A DNA stretch of 64,000 nt, from the NCBI GenBank assembly GCA_044464485.1, contig JBIQLG010000006.1, positions 1 through 64,000 on the forward strand, in the 5' to 3' direction. This document shows, piece by piece, positions 42,502 through 50,155 of this stretch. The notes under the pieces were generated by a model that was not told the origin of the DNA, ran no database searches, and saw only the letters and a program-made list of their open reading frames with translations. The stretch's first letter is position 1. Each line of letters begins with the position of its first letter. This DNA comes from Terrimesophilobacter sp044464485. GTDB taxonomy: Bacteria > Actinomycetota > Actinomycetes > Actinomycetales > Microbacteriaceae. Made by a program: the position numbers and the translations under genes.

Positions 42502-45111
42502 TTGCGTATCAAAATTCTTGCCGTGCTCTGCGCACTGGCCGTCGCGCTCGGAATGGTCGCGATCGCTTCTGCGACTGCGAGCGCGCACCAAGGCAACATT
42601 GTCGCCACAACTGTCTGCAACACGACGACCGGAAACTATGACGTGACCTACACGCTTTCCTGGTCGAATGTTCCCAGCGGTGTTCATGCGGTCATGAGTT
42701 CTCGTACGGGAACCACGACCTTTTCGAACGGATGGGATTACAACACCTTCTCCGACTGGGTATCGCGAGGCAATAGCACGGGCGCTCAGGGTTCAATTCA
42801 GTGGGTCGAGTCTTTGCCGGGAAACACCGTCGGCAACGGGCCCTGGGTATACGCATACACGGATTGGTCTAATGGCTACTCTCAGAACCGCAAGCACGAT
42901 ACGCGCGCCGAGGGTTTGAAAGGCGACTGTGCGACGCTGGCGACTGCGACTGTAAGCTTCACGACTCCCACATGCGACACGGCGCAGGCGGTCATCCTGG
43001 ACACGCCCACCAATGCGGTGTGGGGCCAGATCAAGTATGGCGTTGACGGAGCAACCGGCAACAAGACGTACGATGTCACGGCGACCGCGACCGGAAAGTC
43101 CAGGTTCGCGGATGGAACGACTACCAAGCAGTTCCAGGGAACGTTGCTTCCCGCCACCGGCAATTGCCCACCGGGCCTTGCCGTTGCTATTTACATCTAT
43201 CCGCTCATCGACTCAAGCAAGCCTGCTTCCTGGAACAACTCCGGCATGCAGACGTTGATCGGGCACCGGCTCGCGAGTTCCACGCACGACTGGTACACCG
43301 CCCTTCCCACTCTGCCCAGCTACGTCTGCGGCACCGGATGGGGCGTTCAGCAGGACATTGCGCAACTCTCGAGCACGTTCACTCTCGACAGCTTCCCGCC
43401 GGTGGTGGATCGCCGGAGCAACATCGGTGTTCTGGGATGGCCGCCGATCCTCGCGGCGCAGCACCAATCGCTGAGCGCGTTGGTGACGTCGATTCCCGCG
43501 TGCGCGCCGCCGGTTGCCCCCACAGTGAAGAATTCTTCGCAAACATGTAACACGGATGGAACGTCATCGACGGCTGCGGGTACTGTCACTTTCGCTGCTG
43601 GCGAGTGGAAATGGTTCGACTCCAGCAACAATGAAGTGAGCGGCACCAAGAACTACATGGCTGGCGACTACACGTTCACCGCGAAGGCGAATTCGGGTTA
43701 CGCATTCGACAACGCGGGGACCACGACGCTGACCTTCAAGGTGACTGTCGGGCTCGACAAAGCCGCAGGTCCGTGTCTGATTCTCGTTACCCCGGTGCAG
43801 CCGAGGACGACGTCGACGGATGTGTGTGGCACGGCGAATGACACCCTGACGGTGGATTCCTCGATGGTCGGCGTGACGTACACGGTGACCTGGAACCAGG
43901 CACACACGAAGGCAACGGTCACGGCTTCGGTTTCGGACGCGACGAAGTACTTCTTCGCGAAGGGTGCGACCACGTCGTGGGATTACACGTTCACGAACGA
44001 CGCCTGCCCTGTGGAAATCACTCCGGTGCAACCGAAGACGACGTCGACGGATGTGTGTGGAACGGCGAATGACACCCTGACGGTGGATTCCTCGATGGTC
44101 GGCGTGACGTACACGGTGACCTGGAACCAGGCACACACGAAGGCAACGGTCACGGCTTCGGTTTCGGACGCGACGAAGTACTTCTTCGCGAAGGGTGCGA
44201 CCACGTCGTGGGATTACACGTTCACGAACGACGCCTGCCCTGTGGAAATCACTCCGGTGCAACCGAAGACGACGTCGACGGATGTGTGTGGAACGGCGAA
44301 TGACACCCTGACGGTGGATTCCTCGATGGTCGGCGTGACGTACACGGTGACCTGGAGCAAGGATCACCTCACCGCGACAGTGACGGCCGATGTTACCGAC
44401 ACGTCGAAGTACTTCTTCGCGAAGGGTGCGACCACGTCGTGGGATTACACGTTCACCGACAGTGCGTGCGTCAAGCTCACGCCGCTGACGCCCGGTGCCA
44501 TCGATCCGACGTGCCCCGGCGACCCGCAGGCGCACGGCGGCTACATCCTGCTGGACTTGAAACCAGGTCTGCACTACTCGATCGACGGAGTTCCGACCAC
44601 GACAGCTCAGAACCCGGAGGTGCCAGGTCACTACACGATTTCCGTGACGGTCGACCCTCAGTACGAGCTTCAGGGTCCATCCTCGTGGATCCTGGAAGTA
44701 GCGCCGCCGACGGGTTGCCTTCCCACGCATGCCTTGTACACCCCCACGGCAAGCATGAAGAACCTCACCTGCAGTGGAGGCGGTTCTTACACGCTCGGTG
44801 ACACGCAGGGTGCGTTCCGCTGGTTCGTCAACGGTTCTGCGGTTCCCACGAGTGCAGGAAATTACGTGGTGAAGGATGCCGAGACGGTCAACGTTAAGGC
44901 AGAACTGATCGATCCGGTCGCGGATGGATGGGAATTCGGAGCCAAGACGTCGTGGACCTTCCAGTTCACTCACGCTCTGGACTGTCTGCCGACCCTGGCC
45001 TTCACGGGAAGCAATGGCGGTGCAGCCGGCCTGCTCCTCGCAGGAGGATTCCTCCTGATCGGTGGTGCGATCATCGCGCTGGAACGGCGGTTCCGCCCCC
45101 ACACGAAGTAG
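42502..45111 (+). CDS. Secreted repeat protein with LAFTG cell-wall sorting signal
   Basis: The 869-residue protein starts at TTG 42502, six bases after GAAGGAG. A signal peptide covers about residues 1-31, with cleavage likely after ASA before HQGN. The body is Thr/Val/Asp-rich beta sequence with regularly spaced Cys residues. Three 77-residue tandem repeats lie at about residues 430-660. The C-terminus has LAFTG (832-836), a hydrophobic helix, and a short basic tail, the classic sortase signal. LAxTG is the motif of class E sortases, and one is encoded at 12596-13372. It is probably a surface adhesin or coat protein; no ligand can be named. Confidence 0.88.
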   Translation: MRIKILAVLCALAVALGMVAIASATASAHQGNIVATTVCNTTTGNYDVTYTLSWSNVPSGVHAVMSSRTGTTTFSNGWDYNTFSDWVSRGNSTGAQGSIQWVESLPGNTVGNGPWVYAYTDWSNGYSQNRKHDTRAEGLKGDCATLATATVSFTTPTCDTAQAVILDTPTNAVWGQIKYGVDGATGNKTYDVTATATGKSRFADGTTTKQFQGTLLPATGNCPPGLAVAIYIYPLIDSSKPASWNNSGMQTLIGHRLASSTHDWYTALPTLPSYVCGTGWGVQQDIAQLSSTFTLDSFPPVVDRRSNIGVLGWPPILAAQHQSLSALVTSIPACAPPVAPTVKNSSQTCNTDGTSSTAAGTVTFAAGEWKWFDSSNNEVSGTKNYMAGDYTFTAKANSGYAFDNAGTTTLTFKVTVGLDKAAGPCLILVTPVQPRTTSTDVCGTANDTLTVDSSMVGVTYTVTWNQAHTKATVTASVSDATKYFFAKGATTSWDYTFTNDACPVEITPVQPKTTSTDVCGTANDTLTVDSSMVGVTYTVTWNQAHTKATVTASVSDATKYFFAKGATTSWDYTFTNDACPVEITPVQPKTTSTDVCGTANDTLTVDSSMVGVTYTVTWSKDHLTATVTADVTDTSKYFFAKGATTSWDYTFTDSACVKLTPLTPGAIDPTCPGDPQAHGGYILLDLKPGLHYSIDGVPTTTAQNPEVPGHYTISVTVDPQYELQGPSSWILEVAPPTGCLPTHALYTPTASMKNLTCSGGGSYTLGDTQGAFRWFVNGSAVPTSAGNYVVKDAETVNVKAELIDPVADGWEFGAKTSWTFQFTHALDCLPTLAFTGSNGGAAGLLLAGGFLLIGGAIIALERRFRPHTK
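43789..44481 (+). repeat. Three tandem 231-bp coding repeats
   Basis: Units are 43789-44019, 44020-44250 and 44251-44481, each encoding 77 residues that start TPVQP and include DVCGTANDTLTVDSSMVG. Units 1 and 2 differ at about four bases. Unit 3 is nearly identical in its first half and its last quarter but diverges around 44355-44405. The pattern points to recent duplication or gene conversion. Confidence 0.95.
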
Positions 45112-45129
45112 CGCCAGCGCAATAAAGTT

Positions 45130-45174
45130 CAGGTGCCCCGCACTCTTGCTTCGGGTGGGGAGGCGGGGCACCTG
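45130..45174 (+). terminator. Terminator-like hairpin after the adhesin gene
   Basis: CAGGTGCCCCGC (45130-45141) pairs perfectly with 45163-45174 across a 21-base loop. No T run follows, so it may be a Rho-independent terminator of the T-poor actinobacterial type or an RNA-stabilising end. Confidence 0.55.
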
Positions 45175-45285
45175 TCCCTCGCGTGGTATCGCGTTCCTGT
45201 GAGGAGCCTGATCAATCGGTGGTTCACCGCCGGTACGCTAGATATGTTCGACACGTCGTCGAAATCTCGAGCGAACGGAGAGAAG

Positions 45286-45597
45286 ATGCGAGGCAAGCTT
45301 GTTCTGCTGGTCGGAATCGGCATCGGATACGTGCTCGGTGCGCGCGCTGGCCGTGAACGTTACGAAGAGATAAAAAGGGCCGTGGGCAGGTTTTGGAATG
45401 ACCCCCGCGTCACGAAGCAGGTACACAACGTCGAACAATTCGCTAAAGACAAGGCCCCTGAAGTAGTTGACTTCATCGGCGACCAGGCGAAGAAAGTTAT
45501 CCAGCGCTCACCGTCGGGCAGTGCGAAGCCTGCCGCGACAACCAAGAAGGCGTCGAGCACGAAGGCTACGTCATCCGCATCGACGAAGTCGAAGTAG
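45286..45597 (+). CDS. YtxH-like small membrane-associated protein
   Basis: This 103-residue protein has one membrane helix at its N-terminus (MRGKLVLLVGIGIGYVLGARAG). The RERYEEIKR motif of actinobacterial YtxH-like proteins follows, then an amphipathic middle and a Lys/Ser/Thr/Ala-rich tail. ATG 45286 has GGAG five bases upstream. An earlier in-frame ATG at 45244 lies on a likely -10 region and is not preferred. It heads a group of three small membrane genes with tight spacing (45286-46245). Function unknown; relatives are often linked to envelope or stress responses. Confidence 0.8.
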   Translation: MRGKLVLLVGIGIGYVLGARAGRERYEEIKRAVGRFWNDPRVTKQVHNVEQFAKDKAPEVVDFIGDQAKKVIQRSPSGSAKPAATTKKASSTKATSSASTKSK

Positions 45598-45610
45598 TCG
45601 GAGAAACGCA

Positions 45611-46027
45611 GTGAGTGACAAAAACGCCGCAGGTGCCAGTCGGCGATCTCTCTTCAGTTTGATCATGAGCCTTCCCACGCTCGTCATCGAGCTGGTCAAG
45701 AGCGAGCTGGAACAACTGAAGAATGAACTCCTTCGAAAGCTGAAACATGCGGGAATCGGTATAGGTTTCTTCGCCGCAGCCGCCGTGTTCGCATTCTTTG
45801 CCGCCGGCGTGCTCACTGCAGCGGCCATTCTCGGCCTTGCCGTTGTCTTGCCAGCCTGGCTTTCTGCGCTCATCGTGGCCGCGCTGCTCCTCGTCGTTGT
45901 GTTCGTATTCGTGCTCCTGGGCATAAGCCAATTGAAAAAGAGCAACCCTGAGCCTACGGAGACAATCTCCAGCGTGAAGCGCGACGTGCGCGCCATCAAA
46001 GGAACGACGAAGCGAGGTGCACCGTGA
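45611..46027 (+). CDS. Holin-like (Phage_holin_3_6/DUF1469) membrane protein
   Basis: The 138-residue product begins with a cytoplasmic, helical segment (LPTLVIELVKSELEQLKNELLRKLKHAG). Two long membrane helices at about residues 52-77 and 80-105 follow, then a basic tail. This layout fits the holin-like putative actinobacterial superfamily III, commonly labelled phage holin family although it is chromosomal. GTG 45611 is preceded by GGAGAAA. The end overlaps the next gene by 4 bases. No other phage genes are near, so a lysis role is unlikely. Confidence 0.8.
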   Translation: MSDKNAAGASRRSLFSLIMSLPTLVIELVKSELEQLKNELLRKLKHAGIGIGFFAAAAVFAFFAAGVLTAAAILGLAVVLPAWLSALIVAALLLVVVFVFVLLGISQLKKSNPEPTETISSVKRDVRAIKGTTKRGAP

Positions 46028-46245
46028 GCAATCCTGCAGAGCGAAGCGCAATTGCGCGTTCGGAACTGGAAAGTACGCTGGACGCGATTGAAGACAAACT
46101 CAACGTGCCGAAGCAGCTGGGCATCCTGCGCGACCGGGCTCGCGAGTCCTGGGAACGCAACCCCGTTCCCTGGGTAATTGGAGCAACCGCAGCGGTGATT
46201 GTGGTCGGCGGACTCATTGCCTGGGCGGTGCTCACCGACGACTGA
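46024..46245 (+). CDS. DUF3618-like small membrane protein
   Basis: This 73-residue protein has an N-terminal helical part (RSELESTLDAIEDKLNVPKQ) of the DUF3618 type, then ERNPVPW and a single membrane helix at about residues 50-70. GTG 46024 overlaps the stop of the holin-like gene (GTGA). The YtxH, holin-like and DUF3618 trio is frequent in Actinobacteria and probably works together at the membrane, but no activity is known. Confidence 0.8.
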   Translation: MSNPAERSAIARSELESTLDAIEDKLNVPKQLGILRDRARESWERNPVPWVIGATAAVIVVGGLIAWAVLTDD

Positions 46246-46251
46246 GCGTTC

Positions 46252-46293
46252 TATCCCCCGCTTTTGGCGCTGAACGTTCAAAGGGGGAGGATA
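46252..46293 (+). promoter_or_regulatory. Hairpin that can mask the Shine-Dalgarno of the hemD leader
   Basis: TATCCCCC (46252-46259) can pair with GGGGGAGGATA (46283-46293), with a bulged A. The pairing buries the GGGGGAGG ribosome site used by the leader frame at 46300. The loop is 23 bases. Confidence 0.45.
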
Positions 46294-46299
46294 GTCCTC

Positions 46300-46329
46300 A
46301 TGACTTTCAGTCCTCCGGATGTGGCATGA
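46300..46329 (+). CDS. Nine-residue leader peptide coupled to hemD
   Basis: ATG 46300 stands 9 bases after the strong ribosome site GGGGGAGG and opens a frame of nine codons (MTFSPPDVA). Its TGA (46327-46329) overlaps the hemD ATG (46326-46328) as ATGA. hemD itself has no Shine-Dalgarno sequence, so ribosomes finishing the leader would restart on hemD. It is far too short for family recognition; support comes only from the ribosome site and the overlap. Confidence 0.45.
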   Translation: MTFSPPDVA

Positions 46330-47087
46330 CCGGGACTCGTCGCAGACCGCTCGAAGGTTGGCGAGTGCTCGTTCCCCGTGGCGGTGAATGGGGAAACGGT
46401 ATCGCGGCCATTTTGCGGAAAAACGGCGCAACGCCGGTCATAGCGCCGCTGATCAACTTCGCGAGCACGAAGGATGTTGACGGACTCGCACACAGTCTGG
46501 CGCGGTTAGAGGCCGGAGAATTCGAATGGTTGGTGGTGACCAGTTCGACGACGGTGGATGTTCTCTCCGGTCATTCCGTTCGGGTGCCTCGAGGCACCCG
46601 AATCGCCGCGATCGGTGAAACGACGGCGTCCGCATTGACTCTCGCCGGATACTCCGTGGACTTTGTTCCCGAACGAGACAACTCCGCCCGTGGTCTGATC
46701 AAGGCGTGGTCGTCCGCTCCGCCCGTGGGAAACATACTCGTGCCGCACTCCGAGGATTTCGATGACACTCTCGCGAACGGGGTTGCGTCACTTGGTCTCA
46801 GCGCCGAGTTCGTGACCGCATACCGTACTATCGGTGTTCCCGTGCCTCCGGAGGTAGCGGCGTCGGTGTCCTCGGGGGAGATCCGCGGCATCCTCATCAC
46901 CTCGGGCAGCGTCGCGCGCCAGATTCAACTTCAGCTCGCACCGATACCGAAGTCCTCCGTCGTGGTGGCGATCGGGCCGCGAACCGCTTTTGACGCGCGC
47001 GAGGCGGGCATCACGGTCGACGTGATAGCCGAATCCAGAACGCGCGAATCACTTGTGGAGGCACTGATCGAGCGCGCACTCAAATAA
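46326..47087 (+). CDS. hemD: Uroporphyrinogen-III synthase
   Basis: HemD closes and isomerises hydroxymethylbilane to uroporphyrinogen III for haem and corrinoid synthesis. This 253-residue protein has the two Rossmann-like halves of the family. Its weakly conserved markers are WRVLVPRGG, WLVVTSSTTVD, AIGETTASAL, and LITSGSVARQ followed by VAIGPRTAFDAREAG. The overall length and order fit well, but sequence conservation in this family is low. Start ATG 46326 overlaps a 9-codon leader. No other haem genes are in the window. The end overlaps the convergent DUF1304 gene by 8 bases. Confidence 0.85.
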   Translation: MTGTRRRPLEGWRVLVPRGGEWGNGIAAILRKNGATPVIAPLINFASTKDVDGLAHSLARLEAGEFEWLVVTSSTTVDVLSGHSVRVPRGTRIAAIGETTASALTLAGYSVDFVPERDNSARGLIKAWSSAPPVGNILVPHSEDFDDTLANGVASLGLSAEFVTAYRTIGVPVPPEVAASVSSGEIRGILITSGSVARQIQLQLAPIPKSSVVVAIGPRTAFDAREAGITVDVIAESRTRESLVEALIERALK

Positions 47088-47502
47088 CCGACATCGGGGC
47101 GTGGAACGCGAAGGCACTCAACAGAAACACAATCCCCAGCAAGGGTGCAGCCCCCTGAATCAGCACGGCTTGCCATTTTCGCCGGTCGGTGATGAGGAGC
47201 ACGACGCTCGCGAGCACCATGGACGCGAGTGACACCAGCAACACCCATTTTCCGGCGACCGGGTTACCCCAACCTAAAAGTAGGAGACCAACGACGGCGG
47301 CGAGTGCGAGAAACAGATTGTAGAAGCCCTGATTGAAGGCCATGGCCTCCATCAGGTCCGCATCCCGCTGCGACTTCACTCCGAATCGACGCCATGTCGA
47401 GGGCTTCGCCCAGAGCACGCTCTCCAGCGCAAAAATGAACACATGGATGGCCACGGCGATGAGGGCAAGGCCAACGGCGAACACCTGCAAGGTAATAAGC
47501 AT
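47080..47502 (-). CDS. DUF1304 membrane protein
   Basis: This 140-residue protein has four predicted membrane helices. It carries the DUF1304 markers HVFIFALESVLWAKP, near the N-terminus, and FNQGFYNLFLA, in the middle. The start ATG 47502 gives MLITLQVFAVGLAL; the frame runs a further 10 codons upstream to a less likely start that would nearly meet the divergent FAD gene. Function is unknown; the family is widespread. Confidence 0.82.
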   Translation of the reverse strand: MLITLQVFAVGLALIAVAIHVFIFALESVLWAKPSTWRRFGVKSQRDADLMEAMAFNQGFYNLFLALAAVVGLLLLGWGNPVAGKWVLLVSLASMVLASVVLLITDRRKWQAVLIQGAAPLLGIVFLLSAFAFHAPMSVI

Positions 47503-47561
47503 GAGCGTTAGTGTGGCACGGTACGTCCGCATATTCCATTACCCCAAGGGAGAGGCCGAGG

Positions 47562-48818
47562 ATGCCGAACACAACTATTTCCACTACATGTTGCATAGTC
47601 GGTGGAGGCCCCGCGGGAATCATGCTCGGACTTTTGCTTGCGAGAGCTGGCGTGGACACCGTGGTGCTGGAGAAGCACGCGGACTTTTTCCGTGATTTTC
47701 GCGGTGACACGATTCACCCCTCCACCATCGACCTGATCGATCAGTTGGGGTATCGCAAAGAATTTGACGCCATTCACCAAAGCCACATTCGCACGCTTGA
47801 CGTCGTCATCAACGGCAACAGGCTCACCCCGGTTGACTTCTCGCACCTCCACGGAAAAAACAAGTACATCGCGCTCATGCCTCAATGGGATTTTCTCTCG
47901 CTCATGGCGGAGGAGGGCGCGAAGTATCCGCAGTTCCACCTCATGATGGGTGCCGACGCGACGGGCATTCTGCGTGACGGGAGCCGCGTCTCGGGAGTCA
48001 CGGCGACAACGGCTGACGGCCCTGTGGAGATTACGGCGACTCTGACCGTGGCGGCAGATGGCAGGGACTCTACCGTGCGCGACGCGGCGGGCATACTTCC
48101 CCAAGACTACGGCGTTGCGGTGGACGTGCTGTGGTTCCGTTTGCCTCGAACGACAATTGACCCGCCCGACACTCTCGCGTATCTGGATGCCGAATCGATG
48201 CTCATCACGATCCCGCGAGAGGATTATTATCAGGCCGGAATGTTGATTCCCAAAGGCGGGTATCCAGCGGTCCAGGAGGAGGGCATCTCGGCCTTTCAGG
48301 AACGAATTGTGCGCGCAGCACCTTTTCTTGCCGAGGTGACTGATTCGCTGGACAACTGGTCGCAGGTGAAACTTCTCACCGTGCAGGTCAATCGCCTTTC
48401 CCAGTGGTGGCAGGAAGGGCTGCTGTGCCTCGGCGATGCCGCGCACGCAATGTCCCCGGCTTTCGGAGTCGGAGTGAACTACGCGATTCAGGATGCCGTC
48501 GCCGCCGCCAATATTCTCGTCAACGACCTGCGGCGCGGAGTAGCGCCCGCGGCGAGCCTCGCGAAGGTTCAGAAACGTCGATTTCGGCCGGTAGCGCGAA
48601 TGCAGCCGATTCAGTTGCGACTGCACAAGGTGATTGCAAAGCCGGGCGGCGGTGCCTTCCTGTCCAATCCCATGCGCTGGTGGCAGCGAGCACTTGCCGC
48701 CGTGGTGCTGCCGCTATTAAGGCGGATCACCGCCAGAATCGTCGGCAGGGGCTTCCGCCCTGAGCAGATCGGCCCGGAACTGGATCCCGGTGATGGTGCA
48801 GTCAGTCGAGCGAACTAG
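47562..48818 (+). CDS. FAD-dependent aromatic-hydroxylase-type monooxygenase
   Basis: This 418-residue flavoprotein has the GGGPAGIMLGLLLARAGVDTVVLEK dinucleotide fold near residue 11. The RDFRGDTIHPST segment and the second FAD motif GDAAHAMSPAFGVGVNYAIQDA are also present. The pattern matches the PHBH/UbiH group A monooxygenases. ATG 47562 is preceded by a GAGGCCGAGG ribosome site. The substrate is unknown; no aromatic degradation genes lie nearby. Its last 4 bases overlap the convergent pfkA stop. Confidence 0.88.
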   Translation: MPNTTISTTCCIVGGGPAGIMLGLLLARAGVDTVVLEKHADFFRDFRGDTIHPSTIDLIDQLGYRKEFDAIHQSHIRTLDVVINGNRLTPVDFSHLHGKNKYIALMPQWDFLSLMAEEGAKYPQFHLMMGADATGILRDGSRVSGVTATTADGPVEITATLTVAADGRDSTVRDAAGILPQDYGVAVDVLWFRLPRTTIDPPDTLAYLDAESMLITIPREDYYQAGMLIPKGGYPAVQEEGISAFQERIVRAAPFLAEVTDSLDNWSQVKLLTVQVNRLSQWWQEGLLCLGDAAHAMSPAFGVGVNYAIQDAVAAANILVNDLRRGVAPAASLAKVQKRRFRPVARMQPIQLRLHKVIAKPGGGAFLSNPMRWWQRALAAVVLPLLRRITARIVGRGFRPEQIGPELDPGDGAVSRAN

Positions 48819-49837
48819 CCGAAGAGCGCACGCACTTCGTTGTAGCGAGCATCCGGAACGGTCTTGAGCGACCCGAGGGCGGACTCAAACGGTACGTCGA
48901 TAATGTCGGTCCCTTTGAGCGCACACATGTAGCCCCACTTCGCGTCGGCCACCATGTGAAGCGCGCTCCAGCCCAGTCGGGTCGCCAGGACCCGATCGAA
49001 CGCGGTCGGAGTGCCGCCGCGCTGAATGTGGCCGAGAGTCGTGGCTCGGGTTTCAATTCCGGTCGTTGCCTCAATGAGCGGTGCAATGACTTCTCCGATC
49101 CCGCCGAGGCGTGGCCGCCCGAAGGTATCCAGACCACGCTCGCTGTGCACGTCGGACATGGTGTCCAACAAAAAACCCTCCGCAACGACCACGAGCGGAG
49201 CCCGTCCACGCTCGAAGGCGTGACTCACCCAACCGCAGATCTCCTCGATGGAGAGCTTGTGTTCGGGAATGAGGATCGCATGCGCACCCGCTGCGACACC
49301 GGAGTGCAGGGCGATCCAACCGACGTGGCGGCCCATCACCTCAGCAACCATGCACCGATGGTGCGAATCGCCGGTGGTGCGCAGCCGGTCCATCGCCTCG
49401 GTGGCAATCTGAACCGCGGTGTCGAATCCGAACGTGTAGTCGGTGGCGTCGAGATCGTTGTCGACCGTCTTGGGAACGCCGACGATGGGAAATCCGAGGT
49501 CGGAGAGGCGCTTGGCCGCGGCAAGTGTGCCTTCGCCGCCGATGACGATGAGCGCCTCCATCGAGTGGCGATCCATCACTTCGCGCAGTCGTTCCGGACC
49601 GCCGTAGTCGAAGGGGTTCGTTCGCGAGGTACCAAGAATGGTGCCACCCTGTTTGCTGATACCCGTGACGTGCTGCCGTTCGAGCGGAAAGATGTCTTCG
49701 TCCATAAGACCTTTCCAGCCGTTTCGCACGCCGAGGAAATTCAGACTGAGTGATCGAGTTCCGCTGAAAACGATTGCGCGAATGACTGCGTTCAATCCTG
49801 GCGCGTCGCCGCCGCTGGTGAGAATTCCGATTGCCAT
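48815..49837 (-). CDS. pfkA: 6-phosphofructokinase (probably ATP-type)
   Basis: This 340-residue enzyme phosphorylates fructose 6-phosphate. It has GILTSGGDAPGLNAVIR at the N-terminus, GGEGTLAAA, GVPKTVDNDLDATDYTFGFDTA, and MGRHVGWIALHSGVAAGA. The Gly in GGEGT is the residue found in ATP-dependent enzymes, whereas PPi-dependent ones have Asp there. The Lys in PKTVDND is shared by both actinobacterial types. ATG 49837 gives the standard start; six more in-frame codons upstream are unlikely to be used. It is convergent with the FAD monooxygenase. Confidence 0.93.
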   Translation of the reverse strand: MAIGILTSGGDAPGLNAVIRAIVFSGTRSLSLNFLGVRNGWKGLMDEDIFPLERQHVTGISKQGGTILGTSRTNPFDYGGPERLREVMDRHSMEALIVIGGEGTLAAAKRLSDLGFPIVGVPKTVDNDLDATDYTFGFDTAVQIATEAMDRLRTTGDSHHRCMVAEVMGRHVGWIALHSGVAAGAHAILIPEHKLSIEEICGWVSHAFERGRAPLVVVAEGFLLDTMSDVHSERGLDTFGRPRLGGIGEVIAPLIEATTGIETRATTLGHIQRGGTPTAFDRVLATRLGWSALHMVADAKWGYMCALKGTDIIDVPFESALGSLKTVPDARYNEVRALFG

Positions 49838-49876
49838 CCCACCAGTCTGGCGCACGTTGGGAACGGCAGAGTGCAG

Positions 49877-50104
49877 CTAGTCGCTCTGGTCCGTCTGACG
49901 CGTTTCACCGAGGTCGTCGCTCTCCACGTCGGCGTCGGGGTCGGTGTCGCTCGCGGAATATGTGGAGGGTCCTGCTCCCGGCTCGCCGTCCGCATTCGCA
50001 AGCCGACGATTCAGCTCTTCAGAGTGCTTCTTGGCATCGCCGGCATGTTCGGGATCCCATCCGGCGGGACCACCCTGATTGGCGAACGGATCGAAGTCAG
50101 CCAT
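49877..50104 (-). CDS. Small acidic hypothetical protein
   Basis: This 75-residue, strongly acidic protein (MADFDPFANQGGPAGWDP..., Asp/Glu-rich tail) has no membrane segment and no family I recognise. AAAGGAG six bases before the ATG supports translation. It sits upstream of pfkA on the same strand with a 39-base gap. It is probably intrinsically disordered. Confidence 0.65.
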   Translation of the reverse strand: MADFDPFANQGGPAGWDPEHAGDAKKHSEELNRRLANADGEPGAGPSTYSASDTDPDADVESDDLGETRQTDQSD

Positions 50105-50155
50105 GCGTGACTCCTTTCGCTCGTCCGTGCCGAACTCTGCGGCCGTGCATGGAGT

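Noticed and set aside
43789..44481. Possible CRISPR or non-coding satellite
   Set aside because: The 231-bp units are multiples of three, stay in frame inside a secreted protein and have no spacers.
45611..46027. Prophage lysis gene (holin)
   Set aside because: No endolysin or other phage gene is near; the family is chromosomal in Actinobacteria and lies in a small membrane-gene group.
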